From a virus: a stretch of 43,508 nucleotides of DNA. Of this stretch, positions 27,803 through 37,778 are shown piece by piece. The translations under genes were made by a program, and so were the position numbers. Within the stretch, counting starts at the first letter, position 1. Each line of letters begins with the position of its first letter. Below the pieces are notes generated by a model, which saw only the letters and a program-made list of their open reading frames with translations, did not search any database and had not been told where the DNA came from. Location of the stretch: the IMG/VR virus record IMGVR_UViG_3300049732_000064, positions 1 to 43,508 of that record; one strand, written 5' to 3'.

Positions 27803-28392
27803 GCGAAGAAAATACGCAAGCTGTGGCACCCGCCACCGAACCTGCGGCGCAGTCCGCAGCGGAGGTAGCTAGCGCACAGAGTAACGTGCCTGACCTCGAC
27901 TCGCTTCTCAGTGAGTACGATACCCAGGTAAAACCACAACCCGCACCTGCGGCTACCCAGCCCCAGAATGACGTGGTGCTTCAACTCCAGAAAGAAGTTG
28001 AAAATCTGAAGCGTTCGCATGTAGCGGCGAAAGAGCGAGACGACCTCACTAAAGTAATCAAGAACTTAAAGGGCGATGCCCAGGTTCCAGATTGGGCGGT
28101 GAGGGGTTGGCTTTCGACCGTTGCAGAGCAGAATCCAGGTATCAATGACATCTGGAATAACCGCGAGTCCAATCCTTCGGCGGCGAAGAAACTTGTCGCC
28201 TCGCTGAAGAAACAATGGGACGCGGAGCAGGCCAAGAACAAGCCTGTTGATGTTGAAGCAACTACGGACAAACTGGCCGTTGCGGCTGCCGTTCGGGGCA
28301 CTTCATCAAAGACACCCGAAGAACCAAAAAAGAACTACGGTGGAATGAATAATACCGAGTTCAGACAGGAATTGTCTAAATACGGTCTTTAG
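27799..28392 (+). CDS. Scaffolding protein
   Basis: A 197-residue, acidic, Ala/Pro/Gln-rich protein immediately before the capsid gene. The first 70 residues are disordered (AVAPATEPAAQSAAEVASAQ), the centre a coiled coil (QLQKEVENLKRSHVAAKERD), and the end basic (KNYGGMNNTEFRQELSKYG). This is the standard build of podoviral scaffolds, which guide coat assembly and leave before packaging. Confidence 0.7.
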   Translation: MSEENTQAVAPATEPAAQSAAEVASAQSNVPDLDSLLSEYDTQVKPQPAPAATQPQNDVVLQLQKEVENLKRSHVAAKERDDLTKVIKNLKGDAQVPDWAVRGWLSTVAEQNPGINDIWNNRESNPSAAKKLVASLKKQWDAEQAKNKPVDVEATTDKLAVAAAVRGTSSKTPEEPKKNYGGMNNTEFRQELSKYGL

Positions 28393-28421
28393 GTGTCATG
28401 GGGCTTAGGAGGCCCTGAGAA

Positions 28422-29507
28422 ATGGCACTGACAGCAATTGATACGGGCACGTATAGCCCGCATCCAGTAAATGCGTTGATGGAGCAGGCGTTCTTGCGCC
28501 GCGCTCAACAGGTCTGCCCGTATTTCGCGGGTACGCAACCTGGACAGATGGCGACGAATGCCGGGACGGCGACTGTAAAATGGCGCCGGTTCGAGCAAGA
28601 GACGCCGACGACTTCGGCACTGACGGAAATCTCGACTGCTGCTTATGGCAACAGCCGCAACGCCGACACGCCGACAAACACTGATGTAACTGCGTTGGTC
28701 GCAAAGTATGGCCAGTTCTATATCCTGACAGAAGAAGTTGACCTTCTCTCCGTCAGCGGTACGGCGCTGGAACTCATGGACATCCTCGGTGAATCCGCCG
28801 GGCGTTCATTGAACATGCTGATGCGTAACGTCATGGAAGACTCGTCCACGCAGGTTTATGCGGCGAACGTGGCTTCCACTGGTGCCGTTCACGCAGCGGT
28901 CGCCATAGGTGATTTGGATTTCATCCTTAACACCCTGACGCGCAATTCGGCGCGGACCTTTTCTCCGTTGAGCAATGGTTCCGTAAATATCGGCACCGTC
29001 CCGATTCTGAGTTCATATTGGGGCATTTGCCACCCAGACGTTGCCTACAACATCACGACTATTACCGGCTTTAATTCGGTTGAGAAGTACGCCGGTCAGG
29101 TTGCGCTTGTTGAAGGCGAGTTCGGATTTTACGGCCGCGCTGGCCGTGGCATCCGGTTCGTCATGTCGGAAGATTCGTCTGTAGACGCCAACGCTGGTGC
29201 GGCTCTATCAGGTGCCGACCTTCGTTCTACGGGCGGCTCTGTTATTGACATCTACACGACCGTCATCTACGGGCAGAATGCCTATGGCTCGGTTGGTCTT
29301 GGCAAACGGCATACTGACGGTGTGTATCGTGCCGGTGACAATACTGGTGGTTGGGAGCTTATCAGCCATCCGAAAGGTTCGGCCGGAACTGGCGACCCCT
29401 TCAACGAAATCTCTACGATTGCGTGGAAGGCTTGGTATGCCGGTGCCGTTCTTAACGCCAATTGGGGCCGCGCACTTCGCAGCGGTGCAACCCGGCTGGA
29501 TAACTAA
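28422..29507 (+). CDS. Major capsid protein, N4-gp56 family
   Basis: A 361-residue coat protein. ATVKWRRFEQETPTTSALTE, TNTDVTALVAKYGQFYILTE and ALELMDILGESAGRSLNML are recognisable N4-gp56 family patterns; later segments (SYWGICHPDVAYNITTI, RGIRFVMSEDS) fit the HK97 fold A- and P-domains. A strong AGGAGG ribosome-binding site precedes it and a strong terminator follows, as expected for the most abundant virion protein. Confidence 0.85.
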   Translation: MALTAIDTGTYSPHPVNALMEQAFLRRAQQVCPYFAGTQPGQMATNAGTATVKWRRFEQETPTTSALTEISTAAYGNSRNADTPTNTDVTALVAKYGQFYILTEEVDLLSVSGTALELMDILGESAGRSLNMLMRNVMEDSSTQVYAANVASTGAVHAAVAIGDLDFILNTLTRNSARTFSPLSNGSVNIGTVPILSSYWGICHPDVAYNITTITGFNSVEKYAGQVALVEGEFGFYGRAGRGIRFVMSEDSSVDANAGAALSGADLRSTGGSVIDIYTTVIYGQNAYGSVGLGKRHTDGVYRAGDNTGGWELISHPKGSAGTGDPFNEISTIAWKAWYAGAVLNANWGRALRSGATRLDN

Positions 29508-29522
29508 TCTAAACCAAACTGG

Positions 29523-29547
29523 CGGGGGGCTTCGGCCCCCCGTTTTT
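29523..29547 (+). terminator. Strong rho-independent terminator after the capsid gene
   Basis: CGGGGGGC-TTCG-GCCCCCCG, an 8-bp GC stem capped by a stable C(UUCG)G tetraloop, then TTTTT. It probably trims transcription after the capsid gene so that downstream tail genes are made in smaller amounts; some read-through is required. Confidence 0.9.
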
Positions 29548-29557
29548 ATGAGGACAA

Positions 29558-30031
29558 ATGAGTATTATACCGGACTACAACAAACTACTCGATCCGCGTG
29601 GCCCGTGGGCGCGAGCCAGACGAATTGAGTTGATAAGATATGCAGCCGAACTCGGCATCCAAGAAATTAGCGAGGAAATGCCGAAGGAAGTTATTGTAAA
29701 GATTCTACAATCAAGAGGCATACAGCCACCAAGTGTACCGCCAAGATTTGTGGGTGCGCTTGCGGATTCACGATCTGGTGATACCAGTCCAACCAGCCAT
29801 CATTATAACGGATCGCAGGTACCGAAGATTGCAGAAAGAGCCGTTGAAATTAATGCCGATGATTTGGCTTTGCAAGAGTGGAAGAAAAGCCGCGAGAAGC
29901 CCAAGGAACTGACTTTCAACGAGATGCGCGCCGAATTGAAGGCTTCTGGCGTGAAGTTGGACCGGCGCTGGCGCATGGCGGAAGTCAGGGCGCAACTGGA
30001 GAAACTGAGAAGTGGCCAAAACACTCCTTAA
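29558..30031 (+). CDS. Head-associated protein with SAP/HeH-like motifs
   Basis: A 157-residue protein with GAGG 6 nt before the ATG. Two helix-extension-helix-like segments are visible: residues 23-52 (IELIRYAAELGIQEISEEMP...) and 118-150 (LTFNEMRAELKASGVKLDRR). Such SAP/HeH motifs bind DNA. Pro/Ser-rich linkers separate them. Just after the capsid gene, it may be a minor head protein contacting packaged DNA; role inferred. Confidence 0.5.
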   Translation: MSIIPDYNKLLDPRGPWARARRIELIRYAAELGIQEISEEMPKEVIVKILQSRGIQPPSVPPRFVGALADSRSGDTSPTSHHYNGSQVPKIAERAVEINADDLALQEWKKSREKPKELTFNEMRAELKASGVKLDRRWRMAEVRAQLEKLRSGQNTP

Positions 30032-30680
30032 CTGCGTTAATGATCTTTTCAAGATGGCCGAGTTGACGGCCGGCGATCAGTCCGCGCTCTCTACCCTGAC
30101 GGATTCGGCGCGTCAACATGACATCGACGCTTGTATTCTTGCCATCAATCAAACAATTGACGAAATGTATTCAACCATTGATGAGGCCAGGCCGCAGCAG
30201 CAGGCATCCAGCACAATCACGCTTGTTACGGGGCAGCGCAATTATACGCTTGCGACTAATTTTGTGAGGTTGCACTTTCCGCTGATTGACCAGACCAATA
30301 CGCAATATATCAATCAATTTGGCGGCACCTATGACGACCTGTTGGAACTTGACCCAGAGGTTGACGATACTGGCGTTCCGATGTGGGCCGTTATTCGTCC
30401 AACCGACAGCGCACTCTACGTCTATCCGACTCCGACCAGCGTGGAAAACGGGAACGTATATACCTATCAATATGACTCAGACACCGAACTGACTGCGGCA
30501 GCCTCGACCGTTCCCTTTAACAATTTCGTCTATCGCGCGTTCCTGCCGGCGGCCTTTCAGTTATGGAAGCGGGAACGGCGCGGTGAGTTTGATGCGGCTC
30601 TATTCAAAGATCATCTCGGGCGCGCTCTGCGCCGGTTGGGTCAGGTCGGTGCGGATGATAATTACAATCCGAGATGCTAG
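30012..30680 (+). CDS. Head-tail connector/adaptor protein
   Basis: A 222-residue protein with a GTG start overlapping the previous gene by 20 nt. The helical start (KTLLNCVNDLFKMAELTAGD) and the later TITLVTGQRNYTLATNFVRL, ALYVYPTPTS and PFNNFVYRAFLPAAFQLWKR match the phage adaptor family that sits under the portal in podoviruses (P22 gp4-like position). Confidence 0.65.
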   Translation: MAKTLLNCVNDLFKMAELTAGDQSALSTLTDSARQHDIDACILAINQTIDEMYSTIDEARPQQQASSTITLVTGQRNYTLATNFVRLHFPLIDQTNTQYINQFGGTYDDLLELDPEVDDTGVPMWAVIRPTDSALYVYPTPTSVENGNVYTYQYDSDTELTAAASTVPFNNFVYRAFLPAAFQLWKRERRGEFDAALFKDHLGRALRRLGQVGADDNYNPRC

Positions 30681-32354
30681 ATGACGATTAAGAAGTATGG
30701 GCCGAATGATGTTGCTGTTGAACTGAAATTCGGCGGCGGTCTGCACACCAGAGCGAGTGAGGATGAGATTGACGCACGCGAGGCGTCCGATGGGCAAAAT
30801 TTTGTTCTCGATCTTGACAATCGAGAACTGAGGCCTCGCGCCCCCTTTGATCTTGTCGGCACGGTGCCGGGGTCCGGCTCGGTCCTCGGCGGCGGCTCGC
30901 TTCTAAAATCAGATGGCACGGTTTCCACATTATTCCAGAGGGGCGGCACCGTTTGCGAATGGAATGGCGGAACTGGTTTTTCTCCTGTCGGCACCTGCAA
31001 CAGCGCGTCCAAGCTTCGTGGAAACTGGCGCGCTCATAATTGGATGCTGTCTGACAAGGTTCTGTTTTCTGATCTGACTTTGAACGATGTAGTCAAGGAG
31101 TGGGATGGGACCACATTTCAGAGTGTATCATTTACTGATACAAGCGGTGCGGCATTCGGCTCCTTTGGTGCGAAGTATATTGACGTATCGAACGAGCGCG
31201 TTCTGTATGCCAACGTCAAGGATCATGGCACTTCCTTTCCTCACCTGATGGTTGGATCGGCGCAATCAAATTATTTAATGATTGATACGTCGAACCAGCC
31301 CTCTAGCTCGCTTTCTACCGGCGACCCATTTTATATGGTTATTCCCGATCTAAAGCCCATCAATGGGCTAGTCGGGGCCTTTGGTACGCGCATTCTCTCG
31401 ACCGAAAAGGGGAGTCTGTTCAAGCTTGATGGGACGACCGCCAAGGATTTTGCTTTTTCTGACTACTATCTTGGCTCGGCGGCCTCGGGAAACCAGTCAC
31501 TTGCCTACATCGGCAACGATATTATTTACGGGCGTCAGGGTCGCATTGAGAGTGTCAGGGATACGGCAGCATTTGGCAATTCTGAAGCGATTGATCTTTC
31601 CCTGATTGTTGCAGATCAGTTGGAGGACTTTACCGGGTGGACAACGGTATTCAATGGCCGCAAGAATCTTGTCTATATGTTTCCAGAAGATGAGTCTGAG
31701 GTCTGGGTATTTAACACGGCGATGAGGACTTCCCGTCTTGTACGGGGCGACGATCCCACAGATCAATTTGTAGATCAAACTGTTGGGAAGCGGGTGGCGG
31801 GGAAACTTAGTCCTTGGATGAGGTGGACAACTGCTCACCCGCTTGCGTTTCAGCCAACATTTGTTGATTCCATGCTCGATCCGGCTACCGGACTTGAATG
31901 TGTATTCATGGGTGATTCCGGCGGGAATATTTATCGGCTGGAAGGAGTCGGAGACTCTGGTGATGGCGGAATTAACAACATTCAAACATCATGGACAAGC
32001 AAGTTATTTTCTGCCCCATTGGATGCAGAAGTTTTCACATTAGAGGGCCACATTAAATATAGAAAGCAGGCAACGGAATCTGTTGTTACAATTACAATTA
32101 TGTATGCCGGCCGTGTTGCTTTTGACAAAAGCACTACGCTTACGCTCCCGGCCACGGAAGCCAATTATTTCGGTGACACGATCTATTTCGGCGGGAATAT
32201 ATATTTTGGTGCAACATTTCAGGATCGCCTGATTCGGCAGTATTTCAGGGTTCCAGGTCAATCCAATGATTTTCAGGTCAGGATTGAGGTTGACGGAGTT
32301 AATACCTTTAACATCAATGAAGTCCATCTGAGGATGCGGGCCGCGTCTCAATGA
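30681..32354 (+). CDS. Tail hub/nozzle-type protein, beta-propeller-like
   Basis: A 557-residue protein directly after the adaptor. VAVELKFGGGLHTRASEDEI and the repeated Trp/Gly/Asp blades (GTVCEWNGGTGFSPVGTCN, DVVKEWDGTTFQSVS, LSTEKGSLFKLDGTTAKD) suggest a beta-propeller like the P22 gp10 or podoviral nozzle proteins that close the DNA channel. A short C-terminal beta domain ends VDGVNTFNINEVHLRMRA. Homology is judged by position and build. Confidence 0.6.
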   Translation: MTIKKYGPNDVAVELKFGGGLHTRASEDEIDAREASDGQNFVLDLDNRELRPRAPFDLVGTVPGSGSVLGGGSLLKSDGTVSTLFQRGGTVCEWNGGTGFSPVGTCNSASKLRGNWRAHNWMLSDKVLFSDLTLNDVVKEWDGTTFQSVSFTDTSGAAFGSFGAKYIDVSNERVLYANVKDHGTSFPHLMVGSAQSNYLMIDTSNQPSSSLSTGDPFYMVIPDLKPINGLVGAFGTRILSTEKGSLFKLDGTTAKDFAFSDYYLGSAASGNQSLAYIGNDIIYGRQGRIESVRDTAAFGNSEAIDLSLIVADQLEDFTGWTTVFNGRKNLVYMFPEDESEVWVFNTAMRTSRLVRGDDPTDQFVDQTVGKRVAGKLSPWMRWTTAHPLAFQPTFVDSMLDPATGLECVFMGDSGGNIYRLEGVGDSGDGGINNIQTSWTSKLFSAPLDAEVFTLEGHIKYRKQATESVVTITIMYAGRVAFDKSTTLTLPATEANYFGDTIYFGGNIYFGATFQDRLIRQYFRVPGQSNDFQVRIEVDGVNTFNINEVHLRMRAASQ

Positions 32355-32860
32355 AGGGCAGGAAGAAATGGCGCCTGAGCAAAACGCTCTCACGCCGTAC
32401 TGAAGTGCGCCCGATAGAGAATGATGACGTAAAATACGCATGGGCCGCGTACAAGCAAGGCGAACTTGCGGAACTTAAACTACCGGACAATCTTAATGCC
32501 GTTGATTTCAAGTTTGAATTTGAAAAATTCGTTCTGCAACACGCTCATGCGGCCTGGACTGTTATCACAGAAACACAAAAGGGATTCATTCCAACCGGGT
32601 TTGTTCTTGGTCAGTGGGGGCCAGCTTTTATGATTATTGGATCGATCATTTGGTTTCCGTGGGCGTCATGCCGCAACATAATCGAGGGAACTGTTTTTCT
32701 ATTCAACAGACTGCGGAAGGAATTTCCGGTTCTCGGATTTGCCAGCGACGAACACAAGCCGCTTTATGAGGCCTGCTGTATGCACGGAATCATGCACAGG
32801 ATCGGCACGTCGCACAGCCTGGGGGAGAAGATGACGGTGTTTGAGGTAAGGACGCAATAA
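32351..32860 (+). CDS. GNAT-like virion-region protein
   Basis: A 169-residue protein, ATGA-coupled to the hub gene. EVRPIENDDVKYAWAAYKQG, AAWTVITETQKGFIPTGFVL and FVLGQWGPAFMIIGSIIWFP followed by NIIEGTVFLFNRLRKEFPVL have the order of a GNAT fold. Similar GNAT-like proteins occur at this place in podoviruses (compare T7 gp13). The acetyl-CoA P-loop (QxxGxG/A) is not evident, so it may be structural rather than enzymatic. Confidence 0.5.
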   Translation: MKGRKKWRLSKTLSRRTEVRPIENDDVKYAWAAYKQGELAELKLPDNLNAVDFKFEFEKFVLQHAHAAWTVITETQKGFIPTGFVLGQWGPAFMIIGSIIWFPWASCRNIIEGTVFLFNRLRKEFPVLGFASDEHKPLYEACCMHGIMHRIGTSHSLGEKMTVFEVRTQ

Positions 32861-32862
32861 AA

Positions 32863-33588
32863 ATGACCAACTTATTCAAGCCAAAGGTCGAACTTGTAAC
32901 GCCCTCAACTCCATCTTTTAGTGGCGGCGGCTTGCTCGGTAGTTCTGGGAGCGGGCAGGGTGTCGTAACCGCTAATGCGGCTAGGAATGATGTTATCAGC
33001 GGTCTTTCCGGCGCCGGCGAAACGGCCGCTAACACGTTTGGCAATCTTTATGAGACAGTCAAACCGGGGTTTAACGATCTTCTTAGTGCGCGTCTAAATA
33101 GTTTCAATGACTCTGCTCGTTCGGCCATTGGCGACCTGGCGCAGAACCTTTCTGCAAGGCGCATTCTAGGTTCAAGCTTTGGCCAGGACACGCTAACGCG
33201 CGGGCGGGCAGAGTTTAACAGGCAGCGGGATAACATTGTTGCCGACAACTTCTTGAAGTCTCTGGAGGCGCAGCGACAACTTACGGCGGACCAGTTCAAG
33301 GCGCGCATTGCGGCCTTCCAGCCCAAACTTGATGAATTGAATCTTGAGGCCAGTCTTGCGGCAAGTCTTGGTTTAGCCGGCTCGAAGGCGATTGCGGATG
33401 CCGCGCAATTTAATGCCAAGAACCAGAATGCAGCCAATGCTGCCGGAACAACCGGCCTCTGGAGCGCCATCGGAACTGGACTCGGGTATCTGCTTCCAAC
33501 CAATCCATTCAAGAGTTTTGGTGGCGGGGGCGGTGGTTTTAGTTTCGACGGCGCGTCGGTTGACCCGAGCAGCGTATTCTTGGTTTAG
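32863..33588 (+). CDS. Small ejection (internal virion) protein
   Basis: A 241-residue protein, rich in Ala, Asn, Gln and Gly. A helical centre (FNRQRDNIVADNFLKSLEAQ, QLTADQFKARIAAFQPKLD) is followed by Ala-rich amphipathic segments and a Gly-rich tail. It is the first of three large Ala-rich genes between hub and fibre, where podoviruses keep proteins injected with the DNA (P22 gp7/gp20/gp16-like). Assigned by position and composition. Confidence 0.55.
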   Translation: MTNLFKPKVELVTPSTPSFSGGGLLGSSGSGQGVVTANAARNDVISGLSGAGETAANTFGNLYETVKPGFNDLLSARLNSFNDSARSAIGDLAQNLSARRILGSSFGQDTLTRGRAEFNRQRDNIVADNFLKSLEAQRQLTADQFKARIAAFQPKLDELNLEASLAASLGLAGSKAIADAAQFNAKNQNAANAAGTTGLWSAIGTGLGYLLPTNPFKSFGGGGGGFSFDGASVDPSSVFLV

Positions 33589-33597
33589 GGATCGAAT

Positions 33598-35088
33598 ATG
33601 GCAGACAATCCTGGAATTGCTTTTTCCGACGCATTTGCCAAACAGCAACAGCTTGGAATTAACGACAGGGCACAGCGCGCAACTGAGCAACAGCAGCAGT
33701 TCGAGCAAGATGCCGCGCGCAAGGCAGAGGCAGAGCGGCATATTGCCCAACTGCTTACTGTGGCAAGCAATATTACCAAGGCGGCTTCCGAGGCTGGCAA
33801 TAATCCGATGACGATTGCTGGATCAATTCAGCCATTGGGTGATACTGCGGCCCAAATCGCCAATGATACATACGGTCCAGATGGGGGCGCTCGCGTGCAG
33901 CGCATGTTTCAGGCATTGCTTGCTAGGCCGCCGCTTGAGGATAAGACCAGCAAAAAACAATTCGTCACCGTTCCCGGCGGTCCATTTGAGGGATCAACCG
34001 GCTATACTTTCGATACTGGAACTGGCACGCTAAGCGCTCCGCTCACTGGTCCCGGCAAACAGAGCAAGAATCTGACGGCCCCAGAAACAACCATTACTGG
34101 CATATCGGTGGATGGGCAGCCTACGGAGACCCCGCCCTCGCCAACCCCGCCCGCCCCAGACTTCAATCAAAGATTTGCGGCGACGAATGCGCCTGTAACG
34201 AGCGATGCTTTGCCACAGGTTTCGGTGCCCGCTGATTTGCCTCCCGGCCCACAGGCGATTGATTTTGCCATCAAGAATAACATAACCGGGGAGGAATTTC
34301 TAAAGACCATTCCTACAAATTACCGCTCAAGAGTTAAGGCCATTGCCGAATATCGTGAGGACCCCAGAGCTGCTTTGGCCCGTTTGAAGGGTGCTGAGCG
34401 CAATCAAATAATGAGTGCAGTTCACCAATACAGTGCTGGGTCCTATGATATGAAATATTACCCGGCCATGTCGGCGGCAGTTAAGGAATTTTTAGCTGGC
34501 GGCAATACGTCTCCGGCGGGCCAGATAACGGCGGGTAACGTGGCGATCCAGCATCTTAAAACGGTTGGTGATGCTGTTGATGCAATGGATGCCGTCCCCG
34601 GCCTTTTGGATAAAATTGCAAAATCAAACACATCTTTCGCGAGCTATGCTGCAAAGGCCCTGCAAAATAAAGCCGTGGCTGGTACATCTGAGGGGCGTGC
34701 ATTACAGGCGTTCCTGACCGCACGCAATCGCTACGCCGAAGAAATTACAAAGTTCTATGCTGGATCGCAGGGGGCTGAAGCGGATCGCCAACGCACACTG
34801 GATACGTTGGATGCGGCCAAGACACGCGGCGAACTTTACAGCGCCCTCAATACAGAAACCGATCTTCTCGACGGCAAAGTAAATGTCCTTCAGGATCGTT
34901 GGAAAACCGCCCTGTCAGGTCCCAAACTTTTCGATGCAACGATAAGACAGCGCCAGCCCGACTTTCCAATCATACAAGGGAAAACTAGGGAAGCACTCGA
35001 TAACGTCCGGCAAAAATACATTGCCATTCGATTTCGTGGACAGGACCCCAACATTGTCTCTGACCCCCTAGGATTGTTTTCAAAATGA
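33598..35088 (+). CDS. Ejection (internal virion) protein
   Basis: A 496-residue protein. Gln/Glu-rich coiled coil at 15-50 (RAQRATEQQQQFEQDAARKA), a Pro/Thr-rich linker at 150-220 (TETPPSPTPPAPDF), then an all-helical body (NVAIQHLKTVGDAVDAMDAV, SEGRALQAFLTARNRYAEEI). No lysozyme or protease motif is visible. Likely one of the proteins forming the trans-envelope channel at infection. It overlaps the next gene by 4 nt. Confidence 0.55.
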   Translation: MADNPGIAFSDAFAKQQQLGINDRAQRATEQQQQFEQDAARKAEAERHIAQLLTVASNITKAASEAGNNPMTIAGSIQPLGDTAAQIANDTYGPDGGARVQRMFQALLARPPLEDKTSKKQFVTVPGGPFEGSTGYTFDTGTGTLSAPLTGPGKQSKNLTAPETTITGISVDGQPTETPPSPTPPAPDFNQRFAATNAPVTSDALPQVSVPADLPPGPQAIDFAIKNNITGEEFLKTIPTNYRSRVKAIAEYREDPRAALARLKGAERNQIMSAVHQYSAGSYDMKYYPAMSAAVKEFLAGGNTSPAGQITAGNVAIQHLKTVGDAVDAMDAVPGLLDKIAKSNTSFASYAAKALQNKAVAGTSEGRALQAFLTARNRYAEEITKFYAGSQGAEADRQRTLDTLDAAKTRGELYSALNTETDLLDGKVNVLQDRWKTALSGPKLFDATIRQRQPDFPIIQGKTREALDNVRQKYIAIRFRGQDPNIVSDPLGLFSK

Positions 35089-36776
35089 CACTAGACGAAT
35101 ATAGACTGCAATATCCGGCATATAAGGATATTCCAGATCAGCAATTGGCTGATGCCCTCTATAACAAGAATTATGCTGAGAAATTGCCGCGCGACGAATT
35201 TGATAAAATGATAGGCCTTACCAAGCCAGTTACGGCTGGCGGGGTGGCGGCGGCGGCTGGGACTGGACTGGTTAAGGGCGCGACGGCAATGGCTGGCCTC
35301 CCAGGAGATATTGCCTCCGGAATCGATTATCTTATAGACAAAGTTGCGCCTGGCGCACCACAGGAAGCCAGAGACACAATTAAATCCGCCTTCCGCGCCG
35401 CCGTTCCCTATTTGGGCACTCCATCAAGCGGCCAACTGCGCTCCAATGTTGAGTCCGTTACCGGTAAATTACATGAGCCGCAGAATAAAGTAGAAGAATA
35501 TACCCAAAGCGTTGCGGAGATGGCCCCCGGACTACTGGCCGGTCCAGGTGGGCTTGTTCGGCGCGGCATTGAACAGGTGGTATTACCCGGTGCTGCCGCT
35601 CAAGCGGCCGGCGATATTCCCGGAGTCAAAGGAACGGCGGCAGAGCCGTTTGTTCGCGCTGCTGCTGGCATTGCCGCTCCGATTGCCTCGGGGCGTATTA
35701 TTACTCCCATTACAACTCCAAAAACGCGAGTAGAGGCCAGAGAGTTATTGCAGAAAGAGGGCGTTGATGTTTCTGCCGGCCAGGCCACCGGAAGCAAATT
35801 TCTACGCAAGGCCGAGGAAGAACTTGGTGGGGCCACAACTGAAAACCTTGCCCAAAGACAGAACGAACAATTCACCGCCGCAGTAATGAAACGGGTTGGG
35901 GAGGATGCAAACCAAGCCACCCCAGAAGTTGTCGATGGAGCATTTAAAAGAATTGGTGGTGAGTTTGACCGTCTCTCAGCAAACAACGTAATTCTGCATG
36001 ATCCGCAACTAATGACAGATATAAAGTCGAAGGTCCAAGACTATAACGATCTGGTGCCAGATGCCCTGCGCTCAAAGCTGGTGCAAAAGGTTGAGGAAGC
36101 AGTAAACCAACAAGCACAACCAGCCAATATAATGATGGATGGAGAGCAATATCAGTCATTGCGCTCGCGTCTTGGTGTGCTTGCTAGGGGCTTACGCAAA
36201 GACCCGGAGCAGCAATATGCGGTTTATAGCATTCAACGCGCCTTGGACGATGCTATGGAAAGATCAATCCAGCAAATAAACCCACAGCAACTTGGCGAAT
36301 GGCAACAGGCGAGAACACAATACAAGAACCTTCTAACGGTTGAACGCGCTGTAAACTATCAGGGCGAGGCCGCGAGTTCCGGAATTATAACTCCGCAAAA
36401 CCTTGCCCGCGCCATTAAGGGCATGGGTGGTGGCAGGGATTATAGCCGGGGAAGAACAGAACTCTCGGTGCTGGCCCGTGCCGGTTCTGAAGTTATGGCG
36501 CCGCTCGCAAACAGCAATACCGCATCCCGCGCCCGCACTTCCAATTTCCTCCATGCTCTAGGTGCCGCCTTTGGTGCGGCTGGCGGCTATGGTTCGCATC
36601 TTAGCCCAGAACAGATTGTTCTTGCGGCCACTGGCGGAGCCTTGCTTCCAAGGGCGGTAGGTGAAGGATTGGTTCGGGGTCGCAGGATTCTTGGAAATGC
36701 TGTTCTGCCAGAACGACAAACATTCGGGGCCAACTTCTCTCGCGGTCTTTTAGCCGGCGATTTCGGCAGACGATAA
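35085..36776 (+). CDS. Large ejection protein with membrane-inserting segments
   Basis: A 563-residue protein. The start LDEYRLQYPAYKDIPDQQLA is common at the front of phage pilot proteins. Gly/Ala-rich hydrophobic stretches near 50-75 (VTAGGVAAAAGTGLVKGATA), 150-205 and 500-525 could insert in a membrane; the centre is helical (QYAVYSIQRALDDAMERSIQ). Probably ejected with the genome to form the DNA channel. It lacks a visible enzymatic motif. Confidence 0.55.
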   Translation: MTLDEYRLQYPAYKDIPDQQLADALYNKNYAEKLPRDEFDKMIGLTKPVTAGGVAAAAGTGLVKGATAMAGLPGDIASGIDYLIDKVAPGAPQEARDTIKSAFRAAVPYLGTPSSGQLRSNVESVTGKLHEPQNKVEEYTQSVAEMAPGLLAGPGGLVRRGIEQVVLPGAAAQAAGDIPGVKGTAAEPFVRAAAGIAAPIASGRIITPITTPKTRVEARELLQKEGVDVSAGQATGSKFLRKAEEELGGATTENLAQRQNEQFTAAVMKRVGEDANQATPEVVDGAFKRIGGEFDRLSANNVILHDPQLMTDIKSKVQDYNDLVPDALRSKLVQKVEEAVNQQAQPANIMMDGEQYQSLRSRLGVLARGLRKDPEQQYAVYSIQRALDDAMERSIQQINPQQLGEWQQARTQYKNLLTVERAVNYQGEAASSGIITPQNLARAIKGMGGGRDYSRGRTELSVLARAGSEVMAPLANSNTASRARTSNFLHALGAAFGAAGGYGSHLSPEQIVLAATGGALLPRAVGEGLVRGRRILGNAVLPERQTFGANFSRGLLAGDFGRR

Positions 36777-36824
36777 TTCACACACAATCAGAACTGAGGC
36801 CGTCCACTGACGGGATAAGAACCT

Positions 36825-37778
36825 ATGGCAAGTCCATACACTTCACAATCTGCAAGCGGCTACAACGCAAGCCCGCCGCCCGATGACGGTTCCGAAATTG
36901 CTTCGAATCAAGTTCTTTGGGCGACGATCAAGACCAAGCTTGCCGATCCGGCAAAGAACCTAGCCGACAATATCAATGCGGCAATATCGGATGCTTTCGA
37001 TGTTACTATCAGCGGTGCATCCGTTTCCAGCCAATCTACCAGCTATCAAGTCCTGTCTGACGATCAGGGAAAGCTGATACGTGCCACGGCATCTAGCATT
37101 ACAATAACAACCCCAAGCGCGACGACAGTCAGTTCGCCGTTTGTATTTGCCGTTCTTAATAATTCTGGTGGAAACATAACCCTGGATGGCAGCGATTCCC
37201 AGACAGTGAACGGCGCGGCAAATATTACTCTACCGGATGGCCAGGGGGTTCTCGTATTCACGGATGGAAGCAACTGGTTTGTTATTGGCTGCATTCTTTC
37301 AACGGCAGACCTGACTATTGCTGATCTTACCGCCACAACCGTTACCGCATCTGGCGCTGTAAGTGGCGGGTCTGCAACCGGAACGATGGTTGCCACTCAG
37401 ACAGATCAGGAAACGGGAACTTCAACATCAACCCTTGTATCTCCCGGCAGGCAGCACTTTCATACCGGTCATCCAAAGTTTGTTGCCTTTGCCACGGTGT
37501 CTGCCGGTACCCCGACACTTCAGACACCGCCGAGCTATAATATCACTTCCATCACAGACACTGGTTTAGGTGACCTGACCATAACGATTGCCACCGACTT
37601 TTCCGGTTCGACATGGGCGCCGCTTTCAAACACTGATAAGACCGGCACGAACGCAGACGATGATTTTTACAAAGGCCCCGCCGCCGCCGGTAGCATCGAG
37701 GTTGTCAACCTTGAAACGGGGGTTTCAGCCCGTGACCCTATTTCTTGGTCAGTTATCGGATTTGGCGATCAGGCATGA
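36825..37778 (+). CDS. Tail fibre/needle-type protein
   Basis: A 317-residue Ser/Thr-rich beta protein. The N-terminal 50 residues (DDGSEIASNQVLWATIKTKL) are a conserved virion-anchor motif of alphaproteobacterial phages. The middle (GKLIRATASSITITTPSATT, GNITLDGSDSQTVNGAANIT) matches short beta-helix repeats. It is distinct from the large fibre at 10677, so the virion may carry two adhesins. Coupled by ATGA to the next gene. Confidence 0.6.
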   Translation: MASPYTSQSASGYNASPPPDDGSEIASNQVLWATIKTKLADPAKNLADNINAAISDAFDVTISGASVSSQSTSYQVLSDDQGKLIRATASSITITTPSATTVSSPFVFAVLNNSGGNITLDGSDSQTVNGAANITLPDGQGVLVFTDGSNWFVIGCILSTADLTIADLTATTVTASGAVSGGSATGTMVATQTDQETGTSTSTLVSPGRQHFHTGHPKFVAFATVSAGTPTLQTPPSYNITSITDTGLGDLTITIATDFSGSTWAPLSNTDKTGTNADDDFYKGPAAAGSIEVVNLETGVSARDPISWSVIGFGDQA